A program made the position numbers and the translations under genes. From Chitinophagaceae bacterium (GTDB lineage: Bacteria; Bacteroidota; Bacteroidia; Chitinophagales; Chitinophagaceae), in contig JAOAGO010000029.1 in assembly GCA_026415715.1 (NCBI GenBank), positions 1 through 34,761 on the forward strand: DNA of 34,761 nt, given 5' to 3'. Below the pieces are notes generated by a model. That model saw only the letters and a list, made by a program, of their open reading frames with translations, searched no databases and had not been told where the DNA came from. How positions within the stretch are numbered: the stretch's first letter is position 1; every line of letters begins with the position of its first letter. Shown piece after piece: positions 14,778 to 22,594 of the stretch.

Positions 14778-15830
14778 ATGAGAGAGATTACGGTTCGCAT
14801 CAACAACAAAAACACGGCTTATTATTTTTCGGGGTCGTTTCAGCAATTAAAAAAAATAGTTAATCCCGGATATGCTGTTCTGATTACTGATACGAATGTA
14901 TATAAATCCCAACTCAAAATATTTAAAGGATGGAATACCATTGTGCTGAAACCCGGAGAAAAGTATAAAGTACAACAAACGGTTGACAGTATCATCAGCC
15001 AGCTGATTCGGATGAAAGCAGATCGCTCTATGACATTGATTGGCGTGGGAGGAGGCGTGATTACGGATATTACCGGTTATACCGCTTCCATTTACCTGCG
15101 TGGCGTTTCCTTTGGTTTTGTTCCTTCTTCTCTTCTGGCCATGGTAGATGCCGCAATCGGAGGCAAAAACGGGGTGAACGTGGGTGCGTATAAAAATATG
15201 GTGGGAATAATCCGCCAGCCGGATTTTATTTTATTTGACGTTTCGCTTTTAAAAAGCTTACCGGTAAAAGAATGGAGAAACGGCTTTGCCGAAGTAATTA
15301 AACATGCCTGCATAGCCGATAAAAAGATGTTCCGCTTTCTGGAGCAACGGAATCCGAATGTGTTGATGAAAGATCTTGCAGAACTGGAAATGTTGATTGA
15401 ACGTAATGTAATGCTTAAGACAAAGGTGGTGAAAAAGGATGAATTTGAGCGTAACATACGGCGACATCTGAATTTTGGCCATACCCTGGGGCATGCGCTT
15501 GAGCGACAGTTTGATATTTCACATGGAGAGGCCATTTCTGCCGGGATGGTCTTTGATGTGTATCTGTCTGAAAAACTCATGAACTTCGGCGATGTGAAAC
15601 GAATTTTGCAACTCCTGAAACAATATGATTTGTTGCTTTCTTTTTCGTTTCCTTTACGGAAAACCATGCAGCTCATATCAGGCGATAAGAAAAAAGAAAA
15701 ATCATTCATTCACTATGTATTGCTGAAAAACATCGGGAGTGCCGTAACATACCCTGTTTCATTACAGCAGTTGGAAAAACATCTCAAACTTTTTCTGCAA
15801 AAAAATGAAAGTATCCGTAAATCCTTCTGA
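14778..15830 (+). CDS. aroB: 3-dehydroquinate synthase
   Basis: AroB cyclises DAHP to 3-dehydroquinate with NAD and a divalent metal. The NAD-binding GVGGGVITDITGY is present, as is the active-site run SSLLAMVDAAIGGKNGVN. The metal ligands fall in FAEVIKHA and LNFGHTLGHALE. Length (350) is normal. It begins 30 bp after the DAHP synthase fusion and overlaps aroA by 26 bp, so the three are surely one transcript. The shikimate steps between this enzyme and aroA (dehydroquinase, shikimate dehydrogenase, shikimate kinase) are not in the window. Confidence 0.95.
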   Translation: MREITVRINNKNTAYYFSGSFQQLKKIVNPGYAVLITDTNVYKSQLKIFKGWNTIVLKPGEKYKVQQTVDSIISQLIRMKADRSMTLIGVGGGVITDITGYTASIYLRGVSFGFVPSSLLAMVDAAIGGKNGVNVGAYKNMVGIIRQPDFILFDVSLLKSLPVKEWRNGFAEVIKHACIADKKMFRFLEQRNPNVLMKDLAELEMLIERNVMLKTKVVKKDEFERNIRRHLNFGHTLGHALERQFDISHGEAISAGMVFDVYLSEKLMNFGDVKRILQLLKQYDLLLSFSFPLRKTMQLISGDKKKEKSFIHYVLLKNIGSAVTYPVSLQQLEKHLKLFLQKNESIRKSF

Positions 15831-17109
15831 ATTGAGGGGCATAATTCAGGCGCCGCCTTCAAAAAGTTGTATGCAACGGGCATGTGCCGCAGCTTTGCTA
15901 CGGAAGGGAGTAAGTTATATTTTCAATCCCGGGTATTCCGCAGATGATGAGGCTGCCATTAATATCATCCAAAAATTGGGCGCGGAAGTACATAAAGACC
16001 GTGACGGCCTTCGCATCATCTCGAACGGCATACAACCAAATCATGATGTGCTGGATTGCGGCGAAAGCGGGCTGAGCATCCGGATGTTTACACCTCTTGC
16101 TGCCCTCAGCGATCGGCGTATGACAATCACCGGATCCGGTAGCCTTACCCGAAGACCCATACATTTTTTTGAAGAAATTCTTCCCAAACTGAATGTTTAC
16201 ATACAAACACAGCAAGGGAAATTACCTCTTGTAGTGAAAGGCCCTCTGCAGGCAAAGAATATTGAAGTGGATGGTTCGCTGAGCTCTCAGTTTTTAACCG
16301 GTTTACTGATGGCTTATAGCATTTCGGATCGTAGGGAAGAAAATACCGTTATCAAAGTAAATAACCTGAAAAGCAAACCCTATATCAGTCTTACACTGGA
16401 AGTTATGCGGCATTTTGGACTTGCCGTTCCTGAAAACCGCGACTTTACTGAATTTGTATTTTCAAACAACAGGCCTCAGTCTGTTTCAGACCATCCGGTT
16501 GAATATGATGTGGAAGGCGACTGGAGCGGTGCAGCCTTTTTATTGGTAGCAGGCGCCATCAGGGGACATATTACGGTAAGGGGGTTGAATGTGATGTCGC
16601 ATCAGGCCGATAAAGCAATTGTAGAAGTATTGACGCAGGCACAGGCAGCCCTGGCCTACGAAAGAAAAAGTATAACTATTCATACTTCCGACCTGATTCC
16701 ATTTGGTTTTGATGCAACGGATTGCCCCGATTTATTTCCTCCTCTAGCCGTGCTGGCTTTACATTGTAAAGGAACCAGCCGGATTAAGGGAGTACACCGG
16801 CTGGAGCATAAAGAAAGCAACAGGACTTCAGCTCTTTTGAATGAATTGGGTAAAATGGGAGGCAGGTTGTATGTTAAAGATGACGAACTGATGATTGAAG
16901 GCGGCAACAGGCTCAGGGGCGCAGAGGTCCATTCGCATCATGACCATCGCATTGCCATGGCCTGTGCAGTGGCGGCATTAATAGCTGAAGGAACAACCAC
17001 AATTGATGGAGCGGAATCCGTGAAGAAATCCTATCCGCATTTTTTCAACGACCTGAAACAGCTCGGAGCTCATGTTCAGTTTCCGTCAGTGCTGAATTAT
17101 TTGAAATAA
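15805..17109 (+). CDS. aroA: 3-phosphoshikimate 1-carboxyvinyltransferase (EPSP synthase)
   Basis: The enzyme joins shikimate 3-phosphate and phosphoenolpyruvate. PPSKSCMQRACAAALL (17-32) corresponds to the usual SKS substrate loop, SLSSQFLTGLLMA to the second substrate site, and HHDHRIAMA to the conserved DHRMAM motif. The PEP loop reads CGESGLSIRMF, unlike the NAGTAMRP of E. coli or the NSGTTxR of other classes; this looks like a lineage form. At 434 residues it has full length. The ATG at 15805 lies inside aroB (26-bp overlap), a sign of translational coupling. Confidence 0.95.
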   Translation: MKVSVNPSELRGIIQAPPSKSCMQRACAAALLRKGVSYIFNPGYSADDEAAINIIQKLGAEVHKDRDGLRIISNGIQPNHDVLDCGESGLSIRMFTPLAALSDRRMTITGSGSLTRRPIHFFEEILPKLNVYIQTQQGKLPLVVKGPLQAKNIEVDGSLSSQFLTGLLMAYSISDRREENTVIKVNNLKSKPYISLTLEVMRHFGLAVPENRDFTEFVFSNNRPQSVSDHPVEYDVEGDWSGAAFLLVAGAIRGHITVRGLNVMSHQADKAIVEVLTQAQAALAYERKSITIHTSDLIPFGFDATDCPDLFPPLAVLALHCKGTSRIKGVHRLEHKESNRTSALLNELGKMGGRLYVKDDELMIEGGNRLRGAEVHSHHDHRIAMACAVAALIAEGTTTIDGAESVKKSYPHFFNDLKQLGAHVQFPSVLNYLK

Positions 17110-17139
17110 AAAAAGAAGCATAGCAAAGTCGTGCACCAT

Positions 17140-17189
17140 AAACTTTTAAAAGTTTTTAAATATTCAGCAAACGAAATCAGGTAATTTTA
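17140..17189 (+). promoter_or_regulatory. palindrome and weak -7 box before aroC
   Basis: The 93-bp gap between aroA and aroC holds a perfect 16-bp palindrome (AAACTTTTAAAAGTTT, 17140-17155) and TAATTTTA (17182-17189), one base away from TAnnTTTG, 13 bases before the aroC ATG. aroC may thus have a secondary promoter; AT-rich DNA makes chance matches likely. Confidence 0.25.
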
Positions 17190-17202
17190 AGAGATTTACG
17201 GT

Positions 17203-18204
17203 ATGAATTCATTTGGTCGTCTCTTCAGGGTTTCCGTTTTTGGAGAATCGCACGGCGAGGGCGTGGGGGTAGTGATTGACGGTTGCCCGGCAGGTCTCCC
17301 GTTAACGCAGAATGATTTTCTCGCCGACCTGGAAAGAAGAAAGGGCGGAATGCAAAAAGGGGCTACACCCAGAAAGGAAGATGATATACCTCAACTGAAA
17401 AGCGGAATTTTTAACGGTAAAACCACCGGATTTCCCATTATGATTTTTTTCGAAAATAAAAATGTACGCTCCCAGGATTATGAAAAACAAAGAAGTATTC
17501 CCCGGCCCGGACATGCAGATTGGGTAGCGCATCAGAAGTTCGGCGGTTATGAAGATTATCGCGGAAGCGGCCATTTCAGCGCCAGGCTAACGGTAGGGTT
17601 GGTGGCTGCCGGCGTTATTGCCAAAAAACTAATGCCGGAATTAAACATTGAAGCAAAACTGATTGAAGCCGGGGGTGAGAGGGATATTGAAAAAGGAATA
17701 CAAAAGGCCATTGAAGCCAAAGATTCGGTAGGAGGCATTGTGGAATGCAGGGTACAGAATTCTCCGGTAGGCCTTGGTGAGCCTTATTTTGATTCCGTTG
17801 AATCGGTGCTTTCGCATATTTTATTTTCCATACCTGCCGTTCGCGGTGTGGAGTTCGGAACCGGATTTGCCGCAGCCCGCATGTTTGGCAGCGAACACAA
17901 CGATGCTATTGTAGATATGTCAGGTAAAACCCGTACCAACCATGCCGGGGGTATCGTGGGAGGAATTACCAACGGAAATGAAATCCTTTTCCGCGTTGCA
18001 TTTAAACCCACGTCTTCAACGCCAAAAACACAGCATAGCCTGAACTGGGATAGCGGTAAAACAGAAGATTTTTCAGTAAAGGGACGACACGATTTATGTG
18101 TGGCCTTAAGAGCACCTGTTATTGTAGAGGCAGCTACAGCCATCACTTTGGCTGATTTCATGTTGTGTGCTCAAAAAATTTCACCGGTGTTAAACTGCGA
18201 ATAA
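17203..18204 (+). CDS. aroC: chorismate synthase
   Basis: AroC removes phosphate from EPSP to give chorismate, using reduced FMN. Family signatures are visible: GESHGEGVGVVIDGCPAG (14-31), DYRGSGHFSARLTVGLVAAG (the usual form is HFSARET), and GRHDLCVALRAPVIVEA near the C-terminus with the conserved Arg-His-Asp. At 333 residues it is somewhat shorter than the ~350-360 norm, mainly at the C-terminus. It closes the shikimate gene group and is convergent with the dipeptidase gene, with only 15 bp between stops. Confidence 0.94.
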   Translation: MNSFGRLFRVSVFGESHGEGVGVVIDGCPAGLPLTQNDFLADLERRKGGMQKGATPRKEDDIPQLKSGIFNGKTTGFPIMIFFENKNVRSQDYEKQRSIPRPGHADWVAHQKFGGYEDYRGSGHFSARLTVGLVAAGVIAKKLMPELNIEAKLIEAGGERDIEKGIQKAIEAKDSVGGIVECRVQNSPVGLGEPYFDSVESVLSHILFSIPAVRGVEFGTGFAAARMFGSEHNDAIVDMSGKTRTNHAGGIVGGITNGNEILFRVAFKPTSSTPKTQHSLNWDSGKTEDFSVKGRHDLCVALRAPVIVEAATAITLADFMLCAQKISPVLNCE

Positions 18205-18222
18205 CCGTAGAGATTTCGGTTA
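18202..18222. terminator. hairpin between convergent stops
   Basis: TAACCG (18202-18207) and CGGTTA (18217-18222) pair perfectly around a 9-base loop and span the stop codons of both convergent genes. There is no good T tract on either side, so it is at best a weak bidirectional terminator. Confidence 0.35.
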
Positions 18223-18933
18223 CGGATTTCGTTTCGCCCATTTTGCTAACTTTTGAAAGGAAATGTCCAGCAGTTCAAACCGCTCGCTTTCAGGCCAGGA
18301 ATAATGCCACCACTCCTCCTGATAAGCTCTGAATCCAAAATACTCCATTATATTTTTCAACAGGTTTCTGTTTTGAAGAATTTCCTCAGGTAATTGAGTA
18401 AAACTATGATGGGCGGAATCGCTGAAATGATCAAAACCGGTTCCCATATTCAGTTCTTGCCTGCTTTTCAGATGAATGATGGTTAAATCAACGGCGGTTC
18501 CTCGATTGTGATTGCTTCCTTTTACCGGATTTGCCACATATTTTTCATCCCTCACGGTTTCCCACATTTTTATCGTAACCGAATAAGGACGATAAGCATC
18601 AAAAATTTTAAGTCCCAAACCTTTTTTTCTCAGCGAGTCCTGAACCTGTTGCAGCGCTTCACATACCGGCTTTCTCAGAAATGTTTTTTTTAAGGATGAA
18701 GGATATAATCTTTTACCGGTAAAGTTGTTTTTTGTGGCATATTTTAAATCATATTCTATATCAGGAATTTTTGATTTCAATTCAACCATTTCTTTCACAG
18801 GGTCCTGCCTGACGGTACTCTGAAATGCCTTTTTGGTCTTTATAGCTTCGGGATCTGTAATTTCTAACCGCGAGGGTACTGAGGTTATATGATTTAATGC
18901 GGCGAATAAAAACGTAAAAAACGGATAAATCAT
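18220..18933 (-). CDS. D-alanyl-D-alanine dipeptidase (VanX/M15D family)
   Basis: This 237-residue zinc peptidase has a hydrophobic N-terminus (residues 1-20) that may be a signal peptide. The VanX-type site is complete: Arg115 (DAYRPYS), zinc ligands His142 and Asp149 in SNHNRGTAVDLT, and the ExxH motif with Glu207 and His210 in EEWWHYSW. Such enzymes hydrolyse D-Ala-D-Ala. Outside vancomycin-resistance clusters they usually serve in cell-wall recycling or use of the dipeptide. No vanH, vanA, vanR or vanS genes are nearby, so a resistance role is unlikely. An L,D-transpeptidase gene lies on the other side of the promoter region. Confidence 0.9.
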   Translation of the reverse strand: MIYPFFTFLFAALNHITSVPSRLEITDPEAIKTKKAFQSTVRQDPVKEMVELKSKIPDIEYDLKYATKNNFTGKRLYPSSLKKTFLRKPVCEALQQVQDSLRKKGLGLKIFDAYRPYSVTIKMWETVRDEKYVANPVKGSNHNRGTAVDLTIIHLKSRQELNMGTGFDHFSDSAHHSFTQLPEEILQNRNLLKNIMEYFGFRAYQEEWWHYSWPESERFELLDISFQKLAKWAKRNP

Positions 18934-19306
18934 AAACTACGGCTAATTAACATGAATAAAAAAAATTAATATTTTTGTTGTCGTTTATGTAAATTTCATA
19001 ACTTTAAGAAATGACAGAAAAAAACAGGACACTTTTTTTGAATACCTTTCCAACTTGAATTCTTGCTTGCTTTGCCATTAAAAAGAAAGTGTCTTTATTA
19101 CAAAAGAGGAAAGTCTGCACCAGTGAAAAATATTTGCAGCATAAACGATTTTTGATTTTCAATTTTATTGTTCGTCCCTATTCGTAAACAAGAAGTCCGG
19201 TTTTATGAATTTCCGTATGCAGGAAATTCTGTTTGATGCGGTAATCCCGTTTTCAATCCTAACGACAAACTTTTGTTAATACTGAATACACAGGGGATAG
19301 AGGTTT
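18934..19306. other. gene-free region with promoter-like and hairpin elements
   Basis: No protein gene is seen. On the plus strand there are two -7-like boxes (TATTTTTG, 18970-18977; TAACTTTA, 18999-19006, one mismatch). Next comes a long inverted repeat, GACACTTT (19028-19035) with AAAGTGTC (19086-19093), which extends by further A-T pairs around a loop of about 42 bases. Either the L,D-transpeptidase mRNA has a leader of about 290 bases or a small RNA is made here. No known RNA family was recognised. Confidence 0.35.
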
Positions 19307-20977
19307 ATGAATTACAATACCGTTTGTCTTCGCTTTTTTGTTTTCATTCTTTTCGGAGTAATGCTTATTATTTTCAGTTCTTGCCGGCGACATACTGAAT
19401 TTGAAAAGAAGGTGAGGGAACAGCTGGTAAAAAACATAAGAGATTTTCAACATTCAGTTAAAAATAAATCAGAACAAAAAACGAAAGATGCACTTTCATT
19501 TTATGCATTAACCGATTCAGTTTATTTACTGAATGACTATTTTCCTTTCTGGAGTCAAAACAATTCGAATTCGCCGCTTGCGGATTCTTTGTTTCATTTT
19601 ATACGAAGCAGTTACGGCTGGGGTTTGTTTCCTGAAGATTATCATTTTGCCGCTATCAGCCGGTTGCGTAACAGCATCATAACTGACTCTTCGGATAATC
19701 AAAGAATGAAATCTGATTTCAGCCTTTGGTCAAAAATGGATATTTTACTTACCGACGCCTTTATTACTCTTTGGCATCATATCAAATTGGGTCGTTTAGG
19801 CCGAGACAGTATTTCCATGAAAAAAGATTCAGTCATTCAGGCTTCTGAAATATTTTCCGTTTTGCGGAGTTTGAAAAAAACAGGCGAACTGACACCTTTT
19901 TTTCGTTCGCTGGAGCCTTCTCATTGGGGCTATCATGAATTGAAAAATTCCCTGAAATCTTTTTTAGCCAAAGCTGATTTAACTAAAAAGAGATATATTC
20001 CGGTGCGGGATTCACTTTTGCAGGTCCGTGCAGTTGAGCAACTGTTAAAAGATTCCGGTTTTCTAAACAAAAAAACCGGAAAGCCCGATTCGCTTACCAT
20101 GTCAAATGCCGTAAAGCAGCTGCAACGATCATTAGGATTGCCTCAGGACGGAAAAATGACCAGGGCTCTGGTAAACCGGTTAAATAATAATGACTATCAG
20201 AAATTTTTAAGTATAGCAATTACACTGGATAAATACAAACAATTACCTGACACTATGCCTCCTTTTTACTTATGGGTAAATGCAGCGTCAAATTATATGT
20301 ATATTATAGATAATGACAGTATTAATCTTGAGTCTAAGGTAATTTGTGGAAAACCCACTTCGCCCACGCCATCATTAAACAGCGCCATTTCATCCATTAT
20401 AACGTATCCGAAATGGATTCCGCCCGCCAGTATTGTAAGTCGTGAAATACTGCCCGCAGTAAGTCGAAATCCCGGTTATCTGAATCGCAGAGGTTTTGTT
20501 TTGTTAGACCGAAAAGGAAAACGCATCAACCCTTATGCCGTAAACTGGAAAAAATACAGCAAGGGCATTCCATACCGGATCGTTCAATTGGGCGGCGATG
20601 CCAACGCAATGGGAGCCATTAAATTTTATTTTGATAATGATTATGCCGTTTACCTTCATGACACAAATCAGAAATATTTATTTTCCCGGTCTAAACGGTC
20701 TCTAAGTCACGGTTGTGTGAGGGTTCAGGAATGGGAAAAATTAGCTTATTGGCTAATACGAAAAGACAGCCTCATGTTAAAATCTAAAACATCCCGGTCT
20801 GACTCACTTCAGGCCTGGTTAACACAAAAAAAATATAAGGAAATAAAAATAGAAAACCCCATTCCGGTTTTTATTCGTTATCTTTCATGTGAAGGAAAAA
20901 AGGGAACTGTCATATTTTATGAAGATTTATACGGCGAGGATGAAAAAATCAAAATAAAATATTTCTCCCGAAATTAA
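19307..20977 (+). CDS. L,D-transpeptidase lipoprotein (YcbB/LdtD-like)
   Basis: This enzyme likely makes 3-3 crosslinks in peptidoglycan. It starts with a lipoprotein signal peptide ending in FSSC (Cys26), so it should be membrane-anchored and periplasmic. A large N-terminal scaffold is followed by a peptidoglycan-binding helical motif (QLQRSLGLPQDGKMTRALV). The YkuD catalytic domain follows, with the active-site SHGCVR at 467-472 (Cys470) and an upstream His in VYLHDT. At 556 residues with the binding domain before the catalytic domain, it matches the YcbB type rather than small YkuD enzymes. The long upstream region may be an unusual 5' leader. Confidence 0.92.
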   Translation: MNYNTVCLRFFVFILFGVMLIIFSSCRRHTEFEKKVREQLVKNIRDFQHSVKNKSEQKTKDALSFYALTDSVYLLNDYFPFWSQNNSNSPLADSLFHFIRSSYGWGLFPEDYHFAAISRLRNSIITDSSDNQRMKSDFSLWSKMDILLTDAFITLWHHIKLGRLGRDSISMKKDSVIQASEIFSVLRSLKKTGELTPFFRSLEPSHWGYHELKNSLKSFLAKADLTKKRYIPVRDSLLQVRAVEQLLKDSGFLNKKTGKPDSLTMSNAVKQLQRSLGLPQDGKMTRALVNRLNNNDYQKFLSIAITLDKYKQLPDTMPPFYLWVNAASNYMYIIDNDSINLESKVICGKPTSPTPSLNSAISSIITYPKWIPPASIVSREILPAVSRNPGYLNRRGFVLLDRKGKRINPYAVNWKKYSKGIPYRIVQLGGDANAMGAIKFYFDNDYAVYLHDTNQKYLFSRSKRSLSHGCVRVQEWEKLAYWLIRKDSLMLKSKTSRSDSLQAWLTQKKYKEIKIENPIPVFIRYLSCEGKKGTVIFYEDLYGEDEKIKIKYFSRN

Positions 20978-21066
20978 AATGAAAGAGTTGAATGTAAGGC
21001 TGTTCTGTATTGATAAAATACCGATATTGTGAGAAAAATAATTTTTTTTGATATAAACTTAGCCGT

Positions 21067-21074
21067 TATTTTTG
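21067..21074 (+). promoter_or_regulatory. -7 box TATTTTTG of the OmpA gene
   Basis: TATTTTTG matches TAnnTTTG exactly, 26 bases before the ATG at 21101. A TTTG at 21047-21050 may be the -33 element, with a rather short 16-bp spacer. Confidence 0.5.
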
Positions 21075-21100
21075 TTACATAAAACCAAACAACTCGTAAT

Positions 21101-22423
21101 ATGAAGAAAATATTGACTGTAATTACTGCAGCCTTTATCATCCAATATACAGTTTACGGCCAGCATGATCAGGTGAGGCCTCCGGCAATAGGTGTTTCCT
21201 TTTATGTAAACGATTTTGTATCGGCTTCCCGAATCCGTTCCACTTCATTGGTTACCGTACTGGCAAACAAACAGATGGCAAAACTTCGGGAAATGGATCC
21301 CGGATTTTCAATTTCCTACTTCAAGGGCATAAGAAATCATGTTGATTATTCTGCAACCCTTAGCGGAGGTTTTCTTCGTTACCCCATGCCGAATAAATCT
21401 TTTTTTACCGATCGCTTATTGCTCGAGCTGAGTGGTAATGTTTTACTGAAAATGACTACCGAGCGGTACTGGGTGCAACCGTATCTTACCTTGGGCCTGG
21501 CTGCACATAAATACATGAATTATTACGGGGCCACCATGCCGTTGGGCGTGGGCGTCAAATTTAATGTATTTGATGAAGCACATTTATTTGTTCATTCCAA
21601 CTATCGTGTTCCCATTACAACTGAGACGGCCAACTATCATTTTCAGCACTCCGTCGGTGTAGCGGCGCCTTTACGAAAAAAACCTGATGCACCTAAGGTG
21701 TCTGACAAAGATAATGATGGCGTACCGGATAATATTGATGCTTGTCCTGATGTACCCGGGCCGGCGGCAACCCAGGGTTGTCCCGACAGAGACGGCGACG
21801 GCATTTTGGATAAAGATGATAATTGCCCGGATGTTAAAGGTGTAGCGAAATATAAAGGATGCCCGGTTCCCGATACCGACAAAGACGGGATTAATGATGA
21901 AGAAGATAAATGTCCGACGGTACCCGGTATAGCCCGTTATCAGGGTTGCCCGATACCCGACACCGACGGAGATGGATTAAATGATGAAAAAGATGATTGC
22001 GTAGATAAACCCGGTCCGGCTTCCAACAAAGGATGCCCTGAAATTCCAAAGGAAATTTTGAAGAGAGTAGAATTTGCAGCCAAGAATATATTATTTGCTA
22101 CCGGAACCGCCAAACTGCTGAGTAAATCATTCAAAGGATTAAATGATGTAGCTAGAATCATGAATGAAAATCCTGACATGAAGCTTTCCATAGAAGGCCA
22201 TACCGATAATATAGGAAAGGATGATTATAACCAACGGCTCAGCGAAAACAGAGCAGCCGCAGTAAGAAATTATCTGATCAGTAAAGGTGTTTCCGAAGAC
22301 AGAATTACATCTCAGGGATTCGGAGAAACTCGTCCCATTGCAACAAATAATACGCCTGCCGGCAGACAACAAAACCGTAGAGTGGAACTTAAATTAAGTT
22401 ATTATTCAAAAATAATCCAATAA
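21101..22423 (+). CDS. OmpA-family outer membrane protein with TSP3 repeats
   Basis: This 440-residue protein has a signal peptide (~1-20). Residues ~25-190 have the alternating strands of an outer-membrane beta barrel. Residues 202-312 hold five calcium-binding thrombospondin type 3 units (DKDNDGVPD, DRDGDGILD, DTDKDGIND, DTDGDGLND and spacers with Cys-Pro pairs). Residues ~325-435 form an OmpA peptidoglycan-binding domain with GHTDNIG (Asp369) and RLSENRA (Arg384), the pair that binds diaminopimelate. It should tie the outer membrane to the cell wall. It has its own promoter-like box and a strong terminator, as expected for an abundant protein. Confidence 0.93.
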   Translation: MKKILTVITAAFIIQYTVYGQHDQVRPPAIGVSFYVNDFVSASRIRSTSLVTVLANKQMAKLREMDPGFSISYFKGIRNHVDYSATLSGGFLRYPMPNKSFFTDRLLLELSGNVLLKMTTERYWVQPYLTLGLAAHKYMNYYGATMPLGVGVKFNVFDEAHLFVHSNYRVPITTETANYHFQHSVGVAAPLRKKPDAPKVSDKDNDGVPDNIDACPDVPGPAATQGCPDRDGDGILDKDDNCPDVKGVAKYKGCPVPDTDKDGINDEEDKCPTVPGIARYQGCPIPDTDGDGLNDEKDDCVDKPGPASNKGCPEIPKEILKRVEFAAKNILFATGTAKLLSKSFKGLNDVARIMNENPDMKLSIEGHTDNIGKDDYNQRLSENRAAAVRNYLISKGVSEDRITSQGFGETRPIATNNTPAGRQQNRRVELKLSYYSKIIQ

Positions 22424-22441
22424 CATTTTACCGGAATGTTC

Positions 22442-22478
22442 AAAAGGGCTGTTTGATACAAACGGCCCTTTTTGTTTT
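22442..22478 (+). terminator. strong intrinsic terminator after the OmpA gene
   Basis: A 14-bp stem (22442-22455 with 22459-22472, one G-T pair) around a 3-base loop ATA, with core AAAAGGGC/GCCCTTTT, is followed by TGTTTTATT. It separates the OmpA gene from fusA. Confidence 0.85.
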
Positions 22479-22527
22479 ATTATAGTTCAATTCATTAAAA
22501 ATAAATTCCCTTTTCGGTCTTTTTTCG

Positions 22528-22535
22528 TAACTTTG
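22528..22535 (+). promoter_or_regulatory. -7 box TAACTTTG of fusA
   Basis: TAACTTTG matches TAnnTTTG exactly and is followed by GCG. It lies 59 bases before the fusA ATG, downstream of the OmpA terminator. Confidence 0.6.
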
Positions 22536-22594
22536 CGCCTCAAATTTAAAATCAGAAACAAAACCTTTTTTAACTTATTGAAAATTAATACATC

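Noticed and set aside
15092-15709. 205-codon open frame antisense to aroB
   Set aside because: It is a shadow of the confidently identified aroB gene; Ser/Arg/Phe-rich without any motif.
15805-17109. Glyphosate-tolerance variant of EPSP synthase, based on the PEP loop CGESGLSIRMF
   Set aside because: The loop differs from E. coli, but it looks like a lineage form and tolerance cannot be judged from sequence alone.
18220-18933. Vancomycin resistance (vanX) gene
   Set aside because: The active site matches VanX, but no vanH, vanA or two-component genes are nearby, so a resistance function is not supported.
21700-22060. Tandem repeat array of CRISPR type in the ompA gene
   Set aside because: The repeats encode calcium-binding thrombospondin type 3 units in frame and are degenerate, with no constant spacer.
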